Assembly: GCA_017470345.1 (NCBI GenBank)
Contig: JAFUEP010000027.1
Span: 1 to 64,000 of the forward strand
Source of the DNA: Prevotella sp.
GTDB lineage: Bacteria > Bacteroidota > Bacteroidia > Bacteroidales > Bacteroidaceae
Length of the DNA: 64,000 nucleotides
Reading direction: 5' to 3'
Positions 32,576 to 40,840 of the stretch are shown piece after piece; within the stretch, counting starts at the first letter, position 1; each line of letters starts with the position of its first letter. The notes under the pieces were generated by a model. That model was not told the DNA's origin, did no database searches, and saw only the letters and a program-made list of their open reading frames with translations. Made by a program: the position numbers and the translations under genes.

Positions 32576-32640
32576 CCGCGCACTGCCCCTGCTCAGGCTC
32601 CGCCCCCTCAGCGGTGCTCTCGCCGTTCCCTGATATCAGG
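32576..32640 (+). repeat. Direct repeat left of the toxin-antitoxin pair
   Basis: CCGCGCACTGCCCCTGCTCAG, then CAGCGGTGCTCTCG, then CTGATATCAGG. The same sequence, lacking about 15 central bases, lies at 33383-33431 right of the pair. Confidence 0.65.
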
Positions 32641-32681
32641 TCGCAGGATGTGCCATATCCTTAAAGTTTTTAGTCCTTTAT

Positions 32682-32712
32682 CTTGTTATTTCGATTATTT
32701 TGCTTATCTTTG
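32682..32712 (+). promoter_or_regulatory. Promoter of the toxin-antitoxin pair
   Basis: CTTG (near TTTG), 19-base spacer, TATCTTTG, 26 bases before the antitoxin start. Confidence 0.6.
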
Positions 32713-32738
32713 CAGCGTAAAATAATAATTGTCCAGTT

Positions 32739-33014
32739 ATGACGCAGATAGTTCTTAACATTGAAGATGCAAGCCTCATCCCAAGCTTGAAGAAGATATT
32801 GGGTGCCATCAAGGGTGTGACTATCAGTAAGCCCCAGAAAGCTTCGTTTCGCGTTGACCCCTACGAGATCAGCCCTTCGGGCGATTCCTTCTTTGCTGAC
32901 TCCCGCAACGTGAAGGCTGTCGAGGAGGACATTGCCAAAGCCCATCAGCCTGAGGCGAAATTCACGCGCCTTGAGAGCAAGGAAGATATTACGGCATTGA
33001 TCAACTCGCTGTAG
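32739..33014 (+). CDS. Candidate antitoxin of the YoeB-like pair
   Basis: 91 residues. It opens with a beta strand and helix (QIVLNIEDASLIPSLKKILGAI) and ends in an acidic, flexible tail (ESKEDITALINSL) as antitoxins do. I do not recognise a named antitoxin family. The call rests on position: it lies three bases upstream of a clear YoeB-type toxin and has its own promoter, so it should be co-expressed and autoregulate. Confidence 0.75.
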   Translation: MTQIVLNIEDASLIPSLKKILGAIKGVTISKPQKASFRVDPYEISPSGDSFFADSRNVKAVEEDIAKAHQPEAKFTRLESKEDITALINSL

Positions 33015-33017
33015 GGA

Positions 33018-33299
33018 ATGGCTTACGCAGTACTTCTTTCCGAACAGGCTAAGAAAGAGATAGCCGCTATCAAGAAGAGTGGCGACAAGCCTACCGTCAA
33101 GAAAATCACGCAGATGCTGTTGGAACTTCAGGAACACCCACGTACAGGTACAGGCCAGGTGGAGCACTTGAAGCACTTTGTCTTTGAGGAGACATGGTCT
33201 CGCCGCATCAACAAGCAGTATCGCATGATCTACGAGATTCACGATGCCGAGGTCTATGTCGCTGTGATTTCCCTGCGTTCTCATTACGGTCAGAAATAA
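33018..33299 (+). CDS. Txe/YoeB-family mRNA interferase toxin
   Basis: 93 residues of the RelE/YoeB fold, which cuts mRNA in the ribosomal A site. Landmarks: QAKKEIAAIKKSG, the ELQEHPRTGTGQVEHLK segment with a conserved Glu, WSRRINKQYRMIYEI, and the C-terminal SHYGQK holding the catalytic His. Length and end are typical, so the toxin looks intact. Neutralisation by the upstream protein is inferred from linkage. Confidence 0.88.
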   Translation: MAYAVLLSEQAKKEIAAIKKSGDKPTVKKITQMLLELQEHPRTGTGQVEHLKHFVFEETWSRRINKQYRMIYEIHDAEVYVAVISLRSHYGQK

Positions 33300-33382
33300 T
33301 CATACAAACGTCAGCAGCCGGGGCCTGTAATGAGCCTTCTGATGGTCCTCCAGGCTGCGTTCGCTCATGTAGGGCGTCTCAG

Positions 33383-33431
33383 CCGCGCACTGTCCTTGCT
33401 CAGCGGTGCTCTCGTCGTTCTCTGATATCAG
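33383..33431 (+). repeat. Direct repeat right of the toxin-antitoxin pair
   Basis: CCGCGCACTGTCCTTGCTCAG fused to CGGTGCTCTCG and CTGATATCAG. Same family as 32576-32640, about 810 bases away, enclosing the two-gene cassette and its promoter. Confidence 0.65.
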
Positions 33432-33446
33432 TCCACAGTATACGCG

Positions 33447-34178
33447 TCAGGCGGAATATCCAATCCGGAAATAGTCGAGCGCGGCCTTATAGTGATCCTG
33501 CGCCGTCAGGCAGGTGTCAGTCAGATAGCCGTCGACGTGCCCCCACTCTCGCAGTCCGCGGTAGTAGAACATCTTCAGCTCGTCTGTAATGACGAAGGGG
33601 ACAATGCCGTTCCTGAGACACTCCTTGAACATGATCAGCCGACCCACACGCCCGTTACCATCCTGGAAGGGATGTATCCTCTCAAACCGCACATGCAGGT
33701 CGAGGACGTCTTTCAGGTTGCGATGGGCCTTGCTCTCGTACTCGTTGAGCAGCCGCTCGATATGCTCATGGACGTGCTCCGGCTCGCAGGTGGCCTCGCC
33801 TCCCACCTCGTCAGGCAGCCGCTTGTAGTCGCCTACGGCAAACCAGTCTTTCCTGCTGTCGGACGTGCCCGTCTTGAGCATGCCGTGGAGCTGCTTCATC
33901 ATTTGTTCCGTCAACGGCTCTTCGGCCTTGTCGATGATCAGGTCAATACAGCGGAAGTGGTTGACCGTCTCAACAATGTCGTTCACGCTGACAGCCTCGC
34001 CGTCGCCGATGCCGATCGTGTTGGTTTCAAAGATGTAGCGCGTCTGTTCGTGCGTCAGCCGGCTGCCCTCGATGTGGTTCGAGTTGTAGGTCATGTCTAT
34101 CTGCGTCTTGTGATAGATGCCGCCTTTCATGCCCGTTTGCTTCTGCTCGCGGAGAGCCGTTAGGAGATCGTTGGTCAT
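33447..34178 (-). CDS. Class II Fic-domain protein (predicted AMP transferase)
   Basis: 243 residues. The Fic active site HPFQDGNGRVGR lies near residue 170, matching HPFx[DE]GNGRxxR. An N-terminal inhibitory helix motif [ST]xxxE[GN] is present as SNHIEG near residue 34, which marks a class II, self-inhibited enzyme. Such proteins attach AMP (or other phosphate groups) to target hydroxyls. There is no adjacent antitoxin, consistent with built-in inhibition. Target unknown. Confidence 0.92.
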   Translation of the reverse strand: MTNDLLTALREQKQTGMKGGIYHKTQIDMTYNSNHIEGSRLTHEQTRYIFETNTIGIGDGEAVSVNDIVETVNHFRCIDLIIDKAEEPLTEQMMKQLHGMLKTGTSDSRKDWFAVGDYKRLPDEVGGEATCEPEHVHEHIERLLNEYESKAHRNLKDVLDLHVRFERIHPFQDGNGRVGRLIMFKECLRNGIVPFVITDELKMFYYRGLREWGHVDGYLTDTCLTAQDHYKAALDYFRIGYSA

Positions 34179-34509
34179 ATTCTGTCTTTTACGTCGATTA
34201 GCCGTTACCAGATTGCAAAGATAGTCATTTTTTTCGATTCAGGAAAGATTATGCCGCCAAAAAAGCATCTGAGGACTATTTTTGCGGGCCGTCAGAAGCT
34301 TTTCGCAGTGGCTCCTGAAACTCTCGTCACGACGTGACGCCATGACGTCACGACGTGACGGCATGAAACCACGACGTGACGGCATGGCGTCACGTCGTGA
34401 CGGAAGTTTCCTGCAGCGTCCGGACGGAAAAAGAACGGCGGCCCGCACCACACGATGCAGGCCGCCAGGGAGATATGTAACCGATATGTCGGCTGGTGTG
34501 GCCGACGGC
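34179..34509. other. Gene-free 331-base stretch with a long hairpin
   Basis: AT-rich beside the Fic gene, with no full promoter that I can define, then the 94-base inverted repeat at 34317-34410, then GC-rich sequence to the stop of the next gene. Confidence 0.5.
34317..34410. repeat. 94-base inverted repeat built of CGTCACGACGTGACG units
   Basis: GAAACT at 34317 and AGTTTC at 34405-34410 bound two arms of about 40 bases with few mismatches. Inside, the palindromic word CGTCACGACGTGACG recurs about four times joined by GCATG. It could be a dispersed hairpin or an operator array. It lies between the 3' end of the 553-residue protein gene and the start of the Fic gene. Confidence 0.7.
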
Positions 34510-36171
34510 TTAACGGATCATCTTGACCGTCTTCTGCGTGCCGTCGGCCCGCTTGAGGGTCATCAGCTTGAGGCCCTTCGCGTTGGGGCTGACGAGTCGT
34601 CCGGCCATGTCGTGGCAGACGACGGCGGTCACCTGGCTCTGGCTCTCAGCCTTCTCGATGCCGGTGGGCAGGTAGGGCTCTGTGGTGATCTCGAGCGTGT
34701 TGACGTCGATGGTCACGATGTTCGAGTAGTTGGTCTCGCCGCAACCGCGGTAGATGACCTGCAGGCCTACGCTCTCCTCTGGATAGAAGGGAAGTGTGAA
34801 GAAGGAGGTGTAGATGTCGTACGACGAGTTCATGAATCCGTAGGGGATTTCCTCCATGTCGCCCTCCAGTCCGGCATAGTCCTCGGGCGAGAAGATGAAG
34901 AGCTCGCCGTCGATGAAGGCGCGCCATGCCATCTTCTCAGGCAGGATGTAGTTGTCGTCGACGTCGGCCGTGGTGATGTTGAACTGCAGCGAGTTGTAGC
35001 CGTACTGCTCCATGGTGTTGTTGTAGGCCGTGATGACGGGGTCGCAGGGCACGGCAGCCACCTCTTTGAAGGGCTTGATGTAGGGAGCCCACGTGACGCT
35101 CAGTCCATAGAACGCGCCGTTAATCTGGCCGGCGTTGACGACCCAGATGCTGTCGCTCTTGAGGCTGCGCTCCTCGCGGTCGTAGTCGAGGACGATCTTG
35201 TCGCATGGCAGGGCCTGCAGACCGACCACCTCGCCGTTCTCGTCGAGCTTCTCCTCGATGTAGCCGGGTTCGAAGTACATCGCGTAGCCATAGTAGAAGT
35301 TGGCGCCCAGATACTGTCCGCGCATGAAGGTGACCTTGTCGCCGTCGATAGTGCCCTTGACGTAGGCATCCTCGTAGACGTTGAGGTAGACGGCGTCGTC
35401 AGTGATGGCCACGTTGATGGGTGCGAAGATGGTGCTCATGTCGCTGCTGCTGATGCTGCGCATGACCATCTCCTCGGTCTCGAGGCCCTCGGGCAGGGTG
35501 GCCTTCACATCGGTGATGGGCGCATAGTTGAGGTTCCACTCGGCACGACCCGTGAAGCTGTAGCCGTTGGCCTCGCTGCCCATGACGGAGCCGATGACGA
35601 CGCCGGTGCGGAAGGGATCCTCGGCGACGGAGCGGAGCACGCCGTCCTTATAGTAGAGCTGGATGGCGCCGTCCTCAATCTCGACGAACTCGCCGGCACC
35701 AGTGGCCTCGTCGGTGTACTGCCAGCGCATGGGCACGAGGACGTACTCGGTGCCATAGGCCTCATAGACCACCTGGCGACGGATCTCGATGATGTCGCCG
35801 CCGACGGGCTCTGCCTTCACCCATGTCTGGGCACCGAGCAGCGTGGGCAGGTTGTAGATGTAGATGCAGCCGTCGTCGCCCTCGACGACCTTGCTGACGC
35901 GGCTGTAGGAGCCGACGCTGACCTGACCGCCGGAGTAGAGGCCGCCCGTGAAGTTGCCGCTGAGCTCATAGGACTTGCCCTGGGGCTGCTGGGCGATGGG
36001 GGCCTTGAAGGGTGCGACGAAGCGTCCCTGGGGCAGCGGGGTCTGCTGCACTGCGATATTCATCTCGGCTGGTCCGGCCGTCAGCGAGGCTATCGAGAGG
36101 GCCGTGGTCTGAGCCTTCACGCTGAAGGCTGCCATGCACAGGAGTGCAGTGAGGAAAGTAATCTTCTTCAT
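34510..36171 (-). CDS. Secreted protein of unknown function
   Basis: 553 residues with signal peptide (MKKITFLTALLCMAAFSVKA). Predominantly beta, acidic, with a repeated hydrophobic/aromatic pattern and no catalytic motif that I recognise. The C-terminal tail (CHDMAGRLVSPNAKGLKLM) is of the shared sorting-like type. It follows the Omp28-like gene by 37 bases on the same strand, so the two probably form an operon and may be exported together. Confidence 0.75.
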   Translation of the reverse strand: MKKITFLTALLCMAAFSVKAQTTALSIASLTAGPAEMNIAVQQTPLPQGRFVAPFKAPIAQQPQGKSYELSGNFTGGLYSGGQVSVGSYSRVSKVVEGDDGCIYIYNLPTLLGAQTWVKAEPVGGDIIEIRRQVVYEAYGTEYVLVPMRWQYTDEATGAGEFVEIEDGAIQLYYKDGVLRSVAEDPFRTGVVIGSVMGSEANGYSFTGRAEWNLNYAPITDVKATLPEGLETEEMVMRSISSSDMSTIFAPINVAITDDAVYLNVYEDAYVKGTIDGDKVTFMRGQYLGANFYYGYAMYFEPGYIEEKLDENGEVVGLQALPCDKIVLDYDREERSLKSDSIWVVNAGQINGAFYGLSVTWAPYIKPFKEVAAVPCDPVITAYNNTMEQYGYNSLQFNITTADVDDNYILPEKMAWRAFIDGELFIFSPEDYAGLEGDMEEIPYGFMNSSYDIYTSFFTLPFYPEESVGLQVIYRGCGETNYSNIVTIDVNTLEITTEPYLPTGIEKAESQSQVTAVVCHDMAGRLVSPNAKGLKLMTLKRADGTQKTVKMIR

Positions 36172-36208
36172 AAGCTTTTTGATTTTAAGGGTTGATAATA
36201 TGTTAGGT

Positions 36209-38014
36209 TTAATAAATCACCTTGCGAGTGCGCACCTGGCCATTGCGAAGCGTCTCAGAGCGGATGAGCATGCTGCCAGGGACGGGACAGAGCACGCGGC
36301 GGCCCTGGAGGTCGAAGAACCGGGTCTCGCTGACCGCCTCGTCGGGGCTCGTGGCGGGACGGTCGATGGCAGTGACAGTGGTGGTGCCGACAAGGGCCTG
36401 ATGGGCGTTGACGATCTCACCCGTGGTCTTGTCGATGACGAGGGCGATGCCCGTCAGCTTCGAGCGGTCCTGGACGAGGTTCTTTCCGCTGGTGTTGACG
36501 ACGTCGTTGAGGTCGAAGGTGTAAGTGTATTCGTAGGCGACGTCGCCGTCGTAGTGCTCAGGCAGCGAGCCCTCGATGCCGCCGCGGCCCGACCAGGCAA
36601 CGATGACGTCGTTGTAGACGAGGCCCGAGACGTAGGAGCCCTGGTCGCAGAACCAGTCCATGACGCCGTCGCGGAGGTCGTCGCGACCGCCGTAGTAGTT
36701 GGCCTGCTGCCACGTGCTGTTCTGCATGCCGTCCTGCTTGAGGACGAATGAGAGCTGATAGCGGTCGTCGTCCATGTCGAGGGGCGAGACGACGTAGGCC
36801 GTCACGCTGAGGTTGTCGCCGTCGAGCTCCGTGGCGACGTCGACGGCCAGGGGTGCGAACTGCTCCCTGTACCACGACCATCCGAGCTCGATGTCGTGTA
36901 GGCTGGGATCGATGACGACGGCGCGGTCAAGATCGGCAGCGGGGAATCCGGGGATGGAGGCGGGGAAGTTAGCCGATGACATGATCTCCATCGCATCGGC
37001 GTTGTGGTAGCAGATGCCGACGAAGTCGTCGCCATACTTCTCGGCCATGCGCTCCATGCCGACGAAGCCGCGGGGGCACCAGCCGCACCACAGACCCGTG
37101 AACTCCTCGCAGACGGGGCGCTTCACGGGCAGCAGGTTGTAGAACTTGGCAAAGCCAGAGCCCACGGGTGTCGTGCTGGCGTTGGGCTGGCCGTTGACGC
37201 GCGTCACCTCGACATTGATGGGATAGCCGCCCTTCGTGGTCACCATCGGCAGATTGGCCGTCAGGGCATAGGTGCGGCCGTAGTAGCCGGCCACGGCGGG
37301 ATTGAGGTCGGCATGATAGTCGGCCGTCGCACCGCCCACCTCGATGGTGTAGTCGATGCTCTGGAGACCCTTCGTGCCCTGGTTCTTCACGAGGAAGTCG
37401 ATCTGATTCTGCGAGTTGGTCTTGGCGTTCACCTCAGGCACGTCGATGGCCGTAGCGGCATTGTCGCTGAAGTCGCCGCTGAGCAGCACCTCGATGGACA
37501 GCGAGCCCTCGTCGAGGCCGATGCTGCGCCATCCCGAGCGATAGAGGCCCGAGGTGTGGATGAAGAAACCGTCAGCCGAATAGGAGCGGCAGAGACGGAT
37601 GGGCTGTGTGGCCACGTCCTTGGCAGCCGTCAGCGTATAGCCCACGTAGAGGCCCTCGTCGGTGATGGTGTAAGGGGTGAAGGCCACCTCGTTGTTGCCC
37701 TTGACGGCCTCGAAGTCGACGGTCTCCACATCGGCGCCCGTGAACTTCATCGACTTCACGGCGATGTCCTTCGAGAGCCACGCCTTGGTGGCGCTGATGC
37801 CGTCGAGCGAGCTGAGATAGATGCGCACACCCGTCACCTGGCAGCCCACGAGTGCGGGGTCGCTGATGCGGAGGGCGACGTCGTAGGTCTCGTTGCGGCT
37901 TTGGCCCGTCCCGTAGTAGGTGGTGCCTGCGCCCAGGTTGTAGACGATGTCGGAGGCTTGCACACTCATGGTCAAAAGGAGTGCGACTGCAATGTTGAGT
38001 AGAAATCTTACCAT
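36209..38014 (-). CDS. Secreted Omp28-like protein with thioredoxin-like CGWC motif
   Basis: 601 residues from MVRFLL (38012-38014); the longer frame starts upstream of the promoter. After the signal peptide there is a beta-rich region (about 20-310), then EEFTGLWCGWCPRGF near 320, a thioredoxin-like CxxC followed by ERMAEKYGDDFVGICYH. This arrangement is seen in Omp28-related surface proteins of Bacteroidetes. Whether it has disulfide activity is uncertain. The C-terminus (FFDLQGRRV) matches the shared tail. Confidence 0.78.
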   Translation of the reverse strand: MVRFLLNIAVALLLTMSVQASDIVYNLGAGTTYYGTGQSRNETYDVALRISDPALVGCQVTGVRIYLSSLDGISATKAWLSKDIAVKSMKFTGADVETVDFEAVKGNNEVAFTPYTITDEGLYVGYTLTAAKDVATQPIRLCRSYSADGFFIHTSGLYRSGWRSIGLDEGSLSIEVLLSGDFSDNAATAIDVPEVNAKTNSQNQIDFLVKNQGTKGLQSIDYTIEVGGATADYHADLNPAVAGYYGRTYALTANLPMVTTKGGYPINVEVTRVNGQPNASTTPVGSGFAKFYNLLPVKRPVCEEFTGLWCGWCPRGFVGMERMAEKYGDDFVGICYHNADAMEIMSSANFPASIPGFPAADLDRAVVIDPSLHDIELGWSWYREQFAPLAVDVATELDGDNLSVTAYVVSPLDMDDDRYQLSFVLKQDGMQNSTWQQANYYGGRDDLRDGVMDWFCDQGSYVSGLVYNDVIVAWSGRGGIEGSLPEHYDGDVAYEYTYTFDLNDVVNTSGKNLVQDRSKLTGIALVIDKTTGEIVNAHQALVGTTTVTAIDRPATSPDEAVSETRFFDLQGRRVLCPVPGSMLIRSETLRNGQVRTRKVIY

Positions 38015-38110
38015 AAACTTAATATTTAATGTGAAACGTTTTTCGTTTTTTAGATCAGGAGTAGGCAGCAAAAGGGGTCTTCTCTGTTCTGTCTGCTTCT
38101 CTATGTGCTG

Positions 38111-38144
38111 CAAAAATAGGAAATAAAACCTATTGATTGACAAA
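38111..38144 (-). promoter_or_regulatory. Promoter of the Omp28-like operon
   Basis: TTTG, 22-base spacer (slightly long), TATTTTTG on the minus strand, about 97 bases before the start. Confidence 0.5.
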
Positions 38145-38242
38145 ATCGAATATAAAAAACGTTAAATCGACTACAAAATGTAACCACTTATATATTATCA
38201 CAAAAAAAATGCAAAATGGGAGGATGTCTCATTATTTATTAG

Positions 38243-38250
38243 TAACTTTG
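38243..38250 (+). promoter_or_regulatory. -7 element of the truncated receptor gene
   Basis: TAACTTTG on the plus strand, 27 bases before the start at 38278. No clear -33 box. Confidence 0.5.
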
Positions 38251-38277
38251 CACGCCGTCAGACACTACTCATCAAGC

Positions 38278-39222
38278 ATGCAACACAAGATCATAGCACT
38301 CATTGTTTTTCTTTTCGGGATAACAATCACAGCCGTCGAAGCACAGACTCGACAGACGCTGACCATCAGCGGACACCTGACCGACCGCGACTCGAAGGAG
38401 CCGATGGCGCAGGCCACCGTGCAGCTCTTCTGGGCCAAGGACAGCTCGTTCGTCGGCGGAACGATCTCGGGCGAGCGGGGCAACTTCTCGCTCGAGGCGC
38501 CCTCGAACGGCATCTACCGGCTGCGCATCTCGTCGCTCGGCTATCAGACGATGGAGCGCGAGGTGGCGCTGCGTCGCGGCGAGAACCAGGAGCTGGGCGA
38601 GCTGCGCATGGCGCCCGAGACGGTCTTGCTGAAGGAGGCCGTCGTGACGGGTCGCGCCGCCCAGGTGGTGGTGCGCAAGGACACGCTCTTCTATAACCCC
38701 GAGGCCTACCGCACGCCCGAGGGGTCGCCCGTCGAGGAGCTCATCAAGCGCATGCCCGGCGCCGAGGTCGACGACGACGGCAACATCACCATCAACGGCA
38801 AGCAGGTGAAGAAGATCATGCTCGACGGCAAGGAGTTCATGCTGGGCGACGTGGAGACGGCGCTGAAGAACCTGCCCGTGAGCATCATCCAGAACGTGAA
38901 GTTCTACGACAAGCAGAGCGACCAGGCCCGCATCACCGGCATCGAGGACGGCAACAAGGAGACCGTGCTCGACTTCACCATCAAGCGGGGCATGAACCGC
39001 GGCTACATGACCAACATGGACCTGGCCGGCGGCACCCACCACCGATATGCCTCGCGCGGCATGGTCAGCTCGTTCACGGACAAGACGCGGCTGGTCCTGA
39101 TGGGCAACCTGAACAACAAGGAGGAGAACGCGGGCTGGTGGAACCGCCGGGGACTGAACGCCAACAAGACGGTGTGCGCATTGAAATTCGTGAAATTCGT
39201 TGTTAGGAAAAAATGTATTTGA
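38278..39222 (+). pseudogene. Truncated outer-membrane beta-barrel receptor (N-terminal third)
   Basis: 315 codons. Signal peptide, a carboxypeptidase-regulatory-like domain (ISGHLTDRDSKEPMAQATVQL) at about 30-120 and a plug-like domain (EELIKRMPGAEVDDDGNIT, VKKIMLDGKEFMLGDVETAL) match outer-membrane receptors that normally run to 800-950 residues. Here the frame breaks after NRRGLNANK into a short unrelated end (CALKFVKFVVRKKCI) encoded by an AATTCGTGAAATTCG repeat, and the whole barrel is missing. It is most likely a deletion relic. It has kept GC-rich codons up to the break. Confidence 0.8.
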
Positions 39223-39245
39223 TATATAATAGTTACTTATAAATT

Positions 39246-40418
39246 ATGAAAAGCTATCATTACTCTTTGACATTGGCGCTGCTATGCAGCCTGATGTTCG
39301 CCGCTGCCAGCTACGGCCAGCAGGCACTGGGCATGCGGCCCCGCGTCACGTCGCCCGTCGTCAATCAGGACGGCACCGTGACATTCAACCTCTATGCCCC
39401 CGAGGCCAAGCAAGTGAGCGTGACGGGCGACTTCGCGGAAATCAAGCAGGAGACGCTGCCCATGACCCGACAGGAGAACGGCGTCTGGACGGCGACGACC
39501 GCCGCACTGGCACCCGAGCTCTATTCTTACAACATGAACGTCGACGGCCAGCGCTTCATCGACCCGGCTAACAGCTACGTCAACCGCGACATCTCGACCC
39601 TGAGCAACATCTTCATCGTTAGCCGATCGGCCGACGACAAGGGCCATCTCTATCAAGTGAACGACGTGCCACACGGCACGCTCTCACGCGTCTGGTACGA
39701 CAGTCCGACGCTCGGCCAGCAGCGCCGCATGACCGTCTATCTGCCGGCGGCCTACGACGGCAAGAAGCGTTTCCCCGTGATGTATCTGCTCCACGGCCAC
39801 GGCGGCGACGAGACAGCCTGGGGCGACCTGGGCCGGACGTCGCAGATCATGGACAACCTGATAGCCGAAGGACGCGCCGTGCCGATGATCGTCGTCATGC
39901 CCAACGGCAACCCGACGTGCAACGCCGCCCCAGGCTGGTGGCACGAGGGCATGTACACGCCCGACGGCAACGCCTTCCGCGACCGCGGCGCCAAGGCCTC
40001 GATGGAGGAGAGCTTCATGGACATCGTCAACTACGTCGACAGCCACTACAAGACCATACGCAAGCGTTCGGCACGCGCCGTGACGGGGCTCTCCATGGGC
40101 GGCGGCCACACGTTTGGCATCTCGCGTCTCTATCCCGAGACCTTCGACTACTACGGTCTGCAGTCGGCGGCCGCCCGCATGCCGAAGGACATGGAGTCGT
40201 TCGACCGCCAGATGGAGCGACTCTTCGCCTCGAAGCCCCGCCTCTACTGGATCGCCATCGGCAAGGACGACTTCCTCTTGCAGATGAACAACGACCTGCG
40301 CACCTACCTCGACGCCCACCACTACCCTTACGAATACTACGAGAACGACGGCGGCCACATCTGGCGCAACTGGCGCATCTATCTGACGATGTTCGCCCAA
40401 CGGCTGTTCCGCGAATAA
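39246..40418 (+). CDS. Secreted CE1-type esterase with N-terminal CBM48-like domain
   Basis: 390 residues with signal peptide (cleavage near SYGQ). Residues about 30-125 form a CBM48/E-set-like domain (VTFNLYAPEAKQVSVTGDF). The alpha/beta-hydrolase follows: MYLLHGHGGDETAW, nucleophile in GLSMGGGH near 281, likely Asp in IGKDDF and His in NDGGHIW. CE1 enzymes release acetyl or feruloyl groups from plant polysaccharides. It lies 23 bases after the receptor relic, so it probably shares that promoter. Confidence 0.88.
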   Translation: MKSYHYSLTLALLCSLMFAAASYGQQALGMRPRVTSPVVNQDGTVTFNLYAPEAKQVSVTGDFAEIKQETLPMTRQENGVWTATTAALAPELYSYNMNVDGQRFIDPANSYVNRDISTLSNIFIVSRSADDKGHLYQVNDVPHGTLSRVWYDSPTLGQQRRMTVYLPAAYDGKKRFPVMYLLHGHGGDETAWGDLGRTSQIMDNLIAEGRAVPMIVVMPNGNPTCNAAPGWWHEGMYTPDGNAFRDRGAKASMEESFMDIVNYVDSHYKTIRKRSARAVTGLSMGGGHTFGISRLYPETFDYYGLQSAAARMPKDMESFDRQMERLFASKPRLYWIAIGKDDFLLQMNNDLRTYLDAHHYPYEYYENDGGHIWRNWRIYLTMFAQRLFRE

Positions 40419-40464
40419 TGGACGAAGAGGCCAGTTCAAAACGGAAAATGCGCCCGGCAAAACT

Positions 40465-40532
40465 ATTTTCAAGCCTTGAAAATAATAAACCAAGGCATGG
40501 AAATATATTTTCAAGCCTTGAAAATAATAAAC
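40465..40532. repeat. Two 26-base direct repeats, each palindromic
   Basis: Copies at 40465-40490 and 40507-40532 both contain TTTTCAAGCCTTGAAAA followed by TAATAAAC. Period is 42 bases. They lie just after the esterase gene. Confidence 0.7.
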
Positions 40533-40592
40533 TGCGTCTTGGTTTTAGCTCTTCGGGCCGTCTGATTTAGATTGGGAAAGTCCAATAAAAAA

Positions 40593-40628
40593 ATCACGCC
40601 GTGGATTGATTCCGATCCACGGCGTGAT
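40593..40628. terminator. Bidirectional intrinsic terminator
   Basis: A 14-base-pair stem (ATCACGCCGTGGAT with ATCCACGGCGTGAT), 8-base loop, preceded by A-tract and followed by T7. It serves the esterase gene and possibly the converging GH43 gene. Confidence 0.85.
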
Positions 40629-40643
40629 TTTTTTGTCAATTAA

Positions 40644-40828
40644 ATGCCCGAGATTTCAACGCCCCCCTTGCCCCCTCTAATCATAGAGGGGGAGTTGGAT
40701 ACCACCGCAGGAGTAGATGAGCGCAGTGACACTAGCAGATGCGGGTGGCATGCACGCCATCTAACTCCCCCTCTAAGATTAGAGGGGGCAAGGGGCGTTG
40801 ACTACTGTCGGGAACTTATCACCACATT
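40644..40828. repeat. Palindromic element, copy 2
   Basis: Same family as 13347-13556, in reverse orientation. CCCCCTCTAATCATAGAGGG and its partner near 40770 are the inner arms; outer arms include CAACGCCCC and GGGGCGTTGACTACTGTCGGG-like sequence. The asymmetric centre (GGATACCACCGCAGGAGTAG) also matches copy 1. Confidence 0.75.
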
Positions 40829-40840
40829 AGCGCTCGCCGA

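Larger units (their letters stand above)
40419..40840. other. Gene-free 422-base stretch between convergent genes
   Basis: Holds two 26-base direct repeats (40465-40532), a strong two-way terminator (40593-40628) and the second 185-base palindromic element (40644-40828). Confidence 0.65.

Noticed and set aside
38137..38277. Longer N-terminus for the truncated receptor
   Set aside because: It would begin upstream of the TAACTTTG promoter element; a proper signal peptide begins at 38278.
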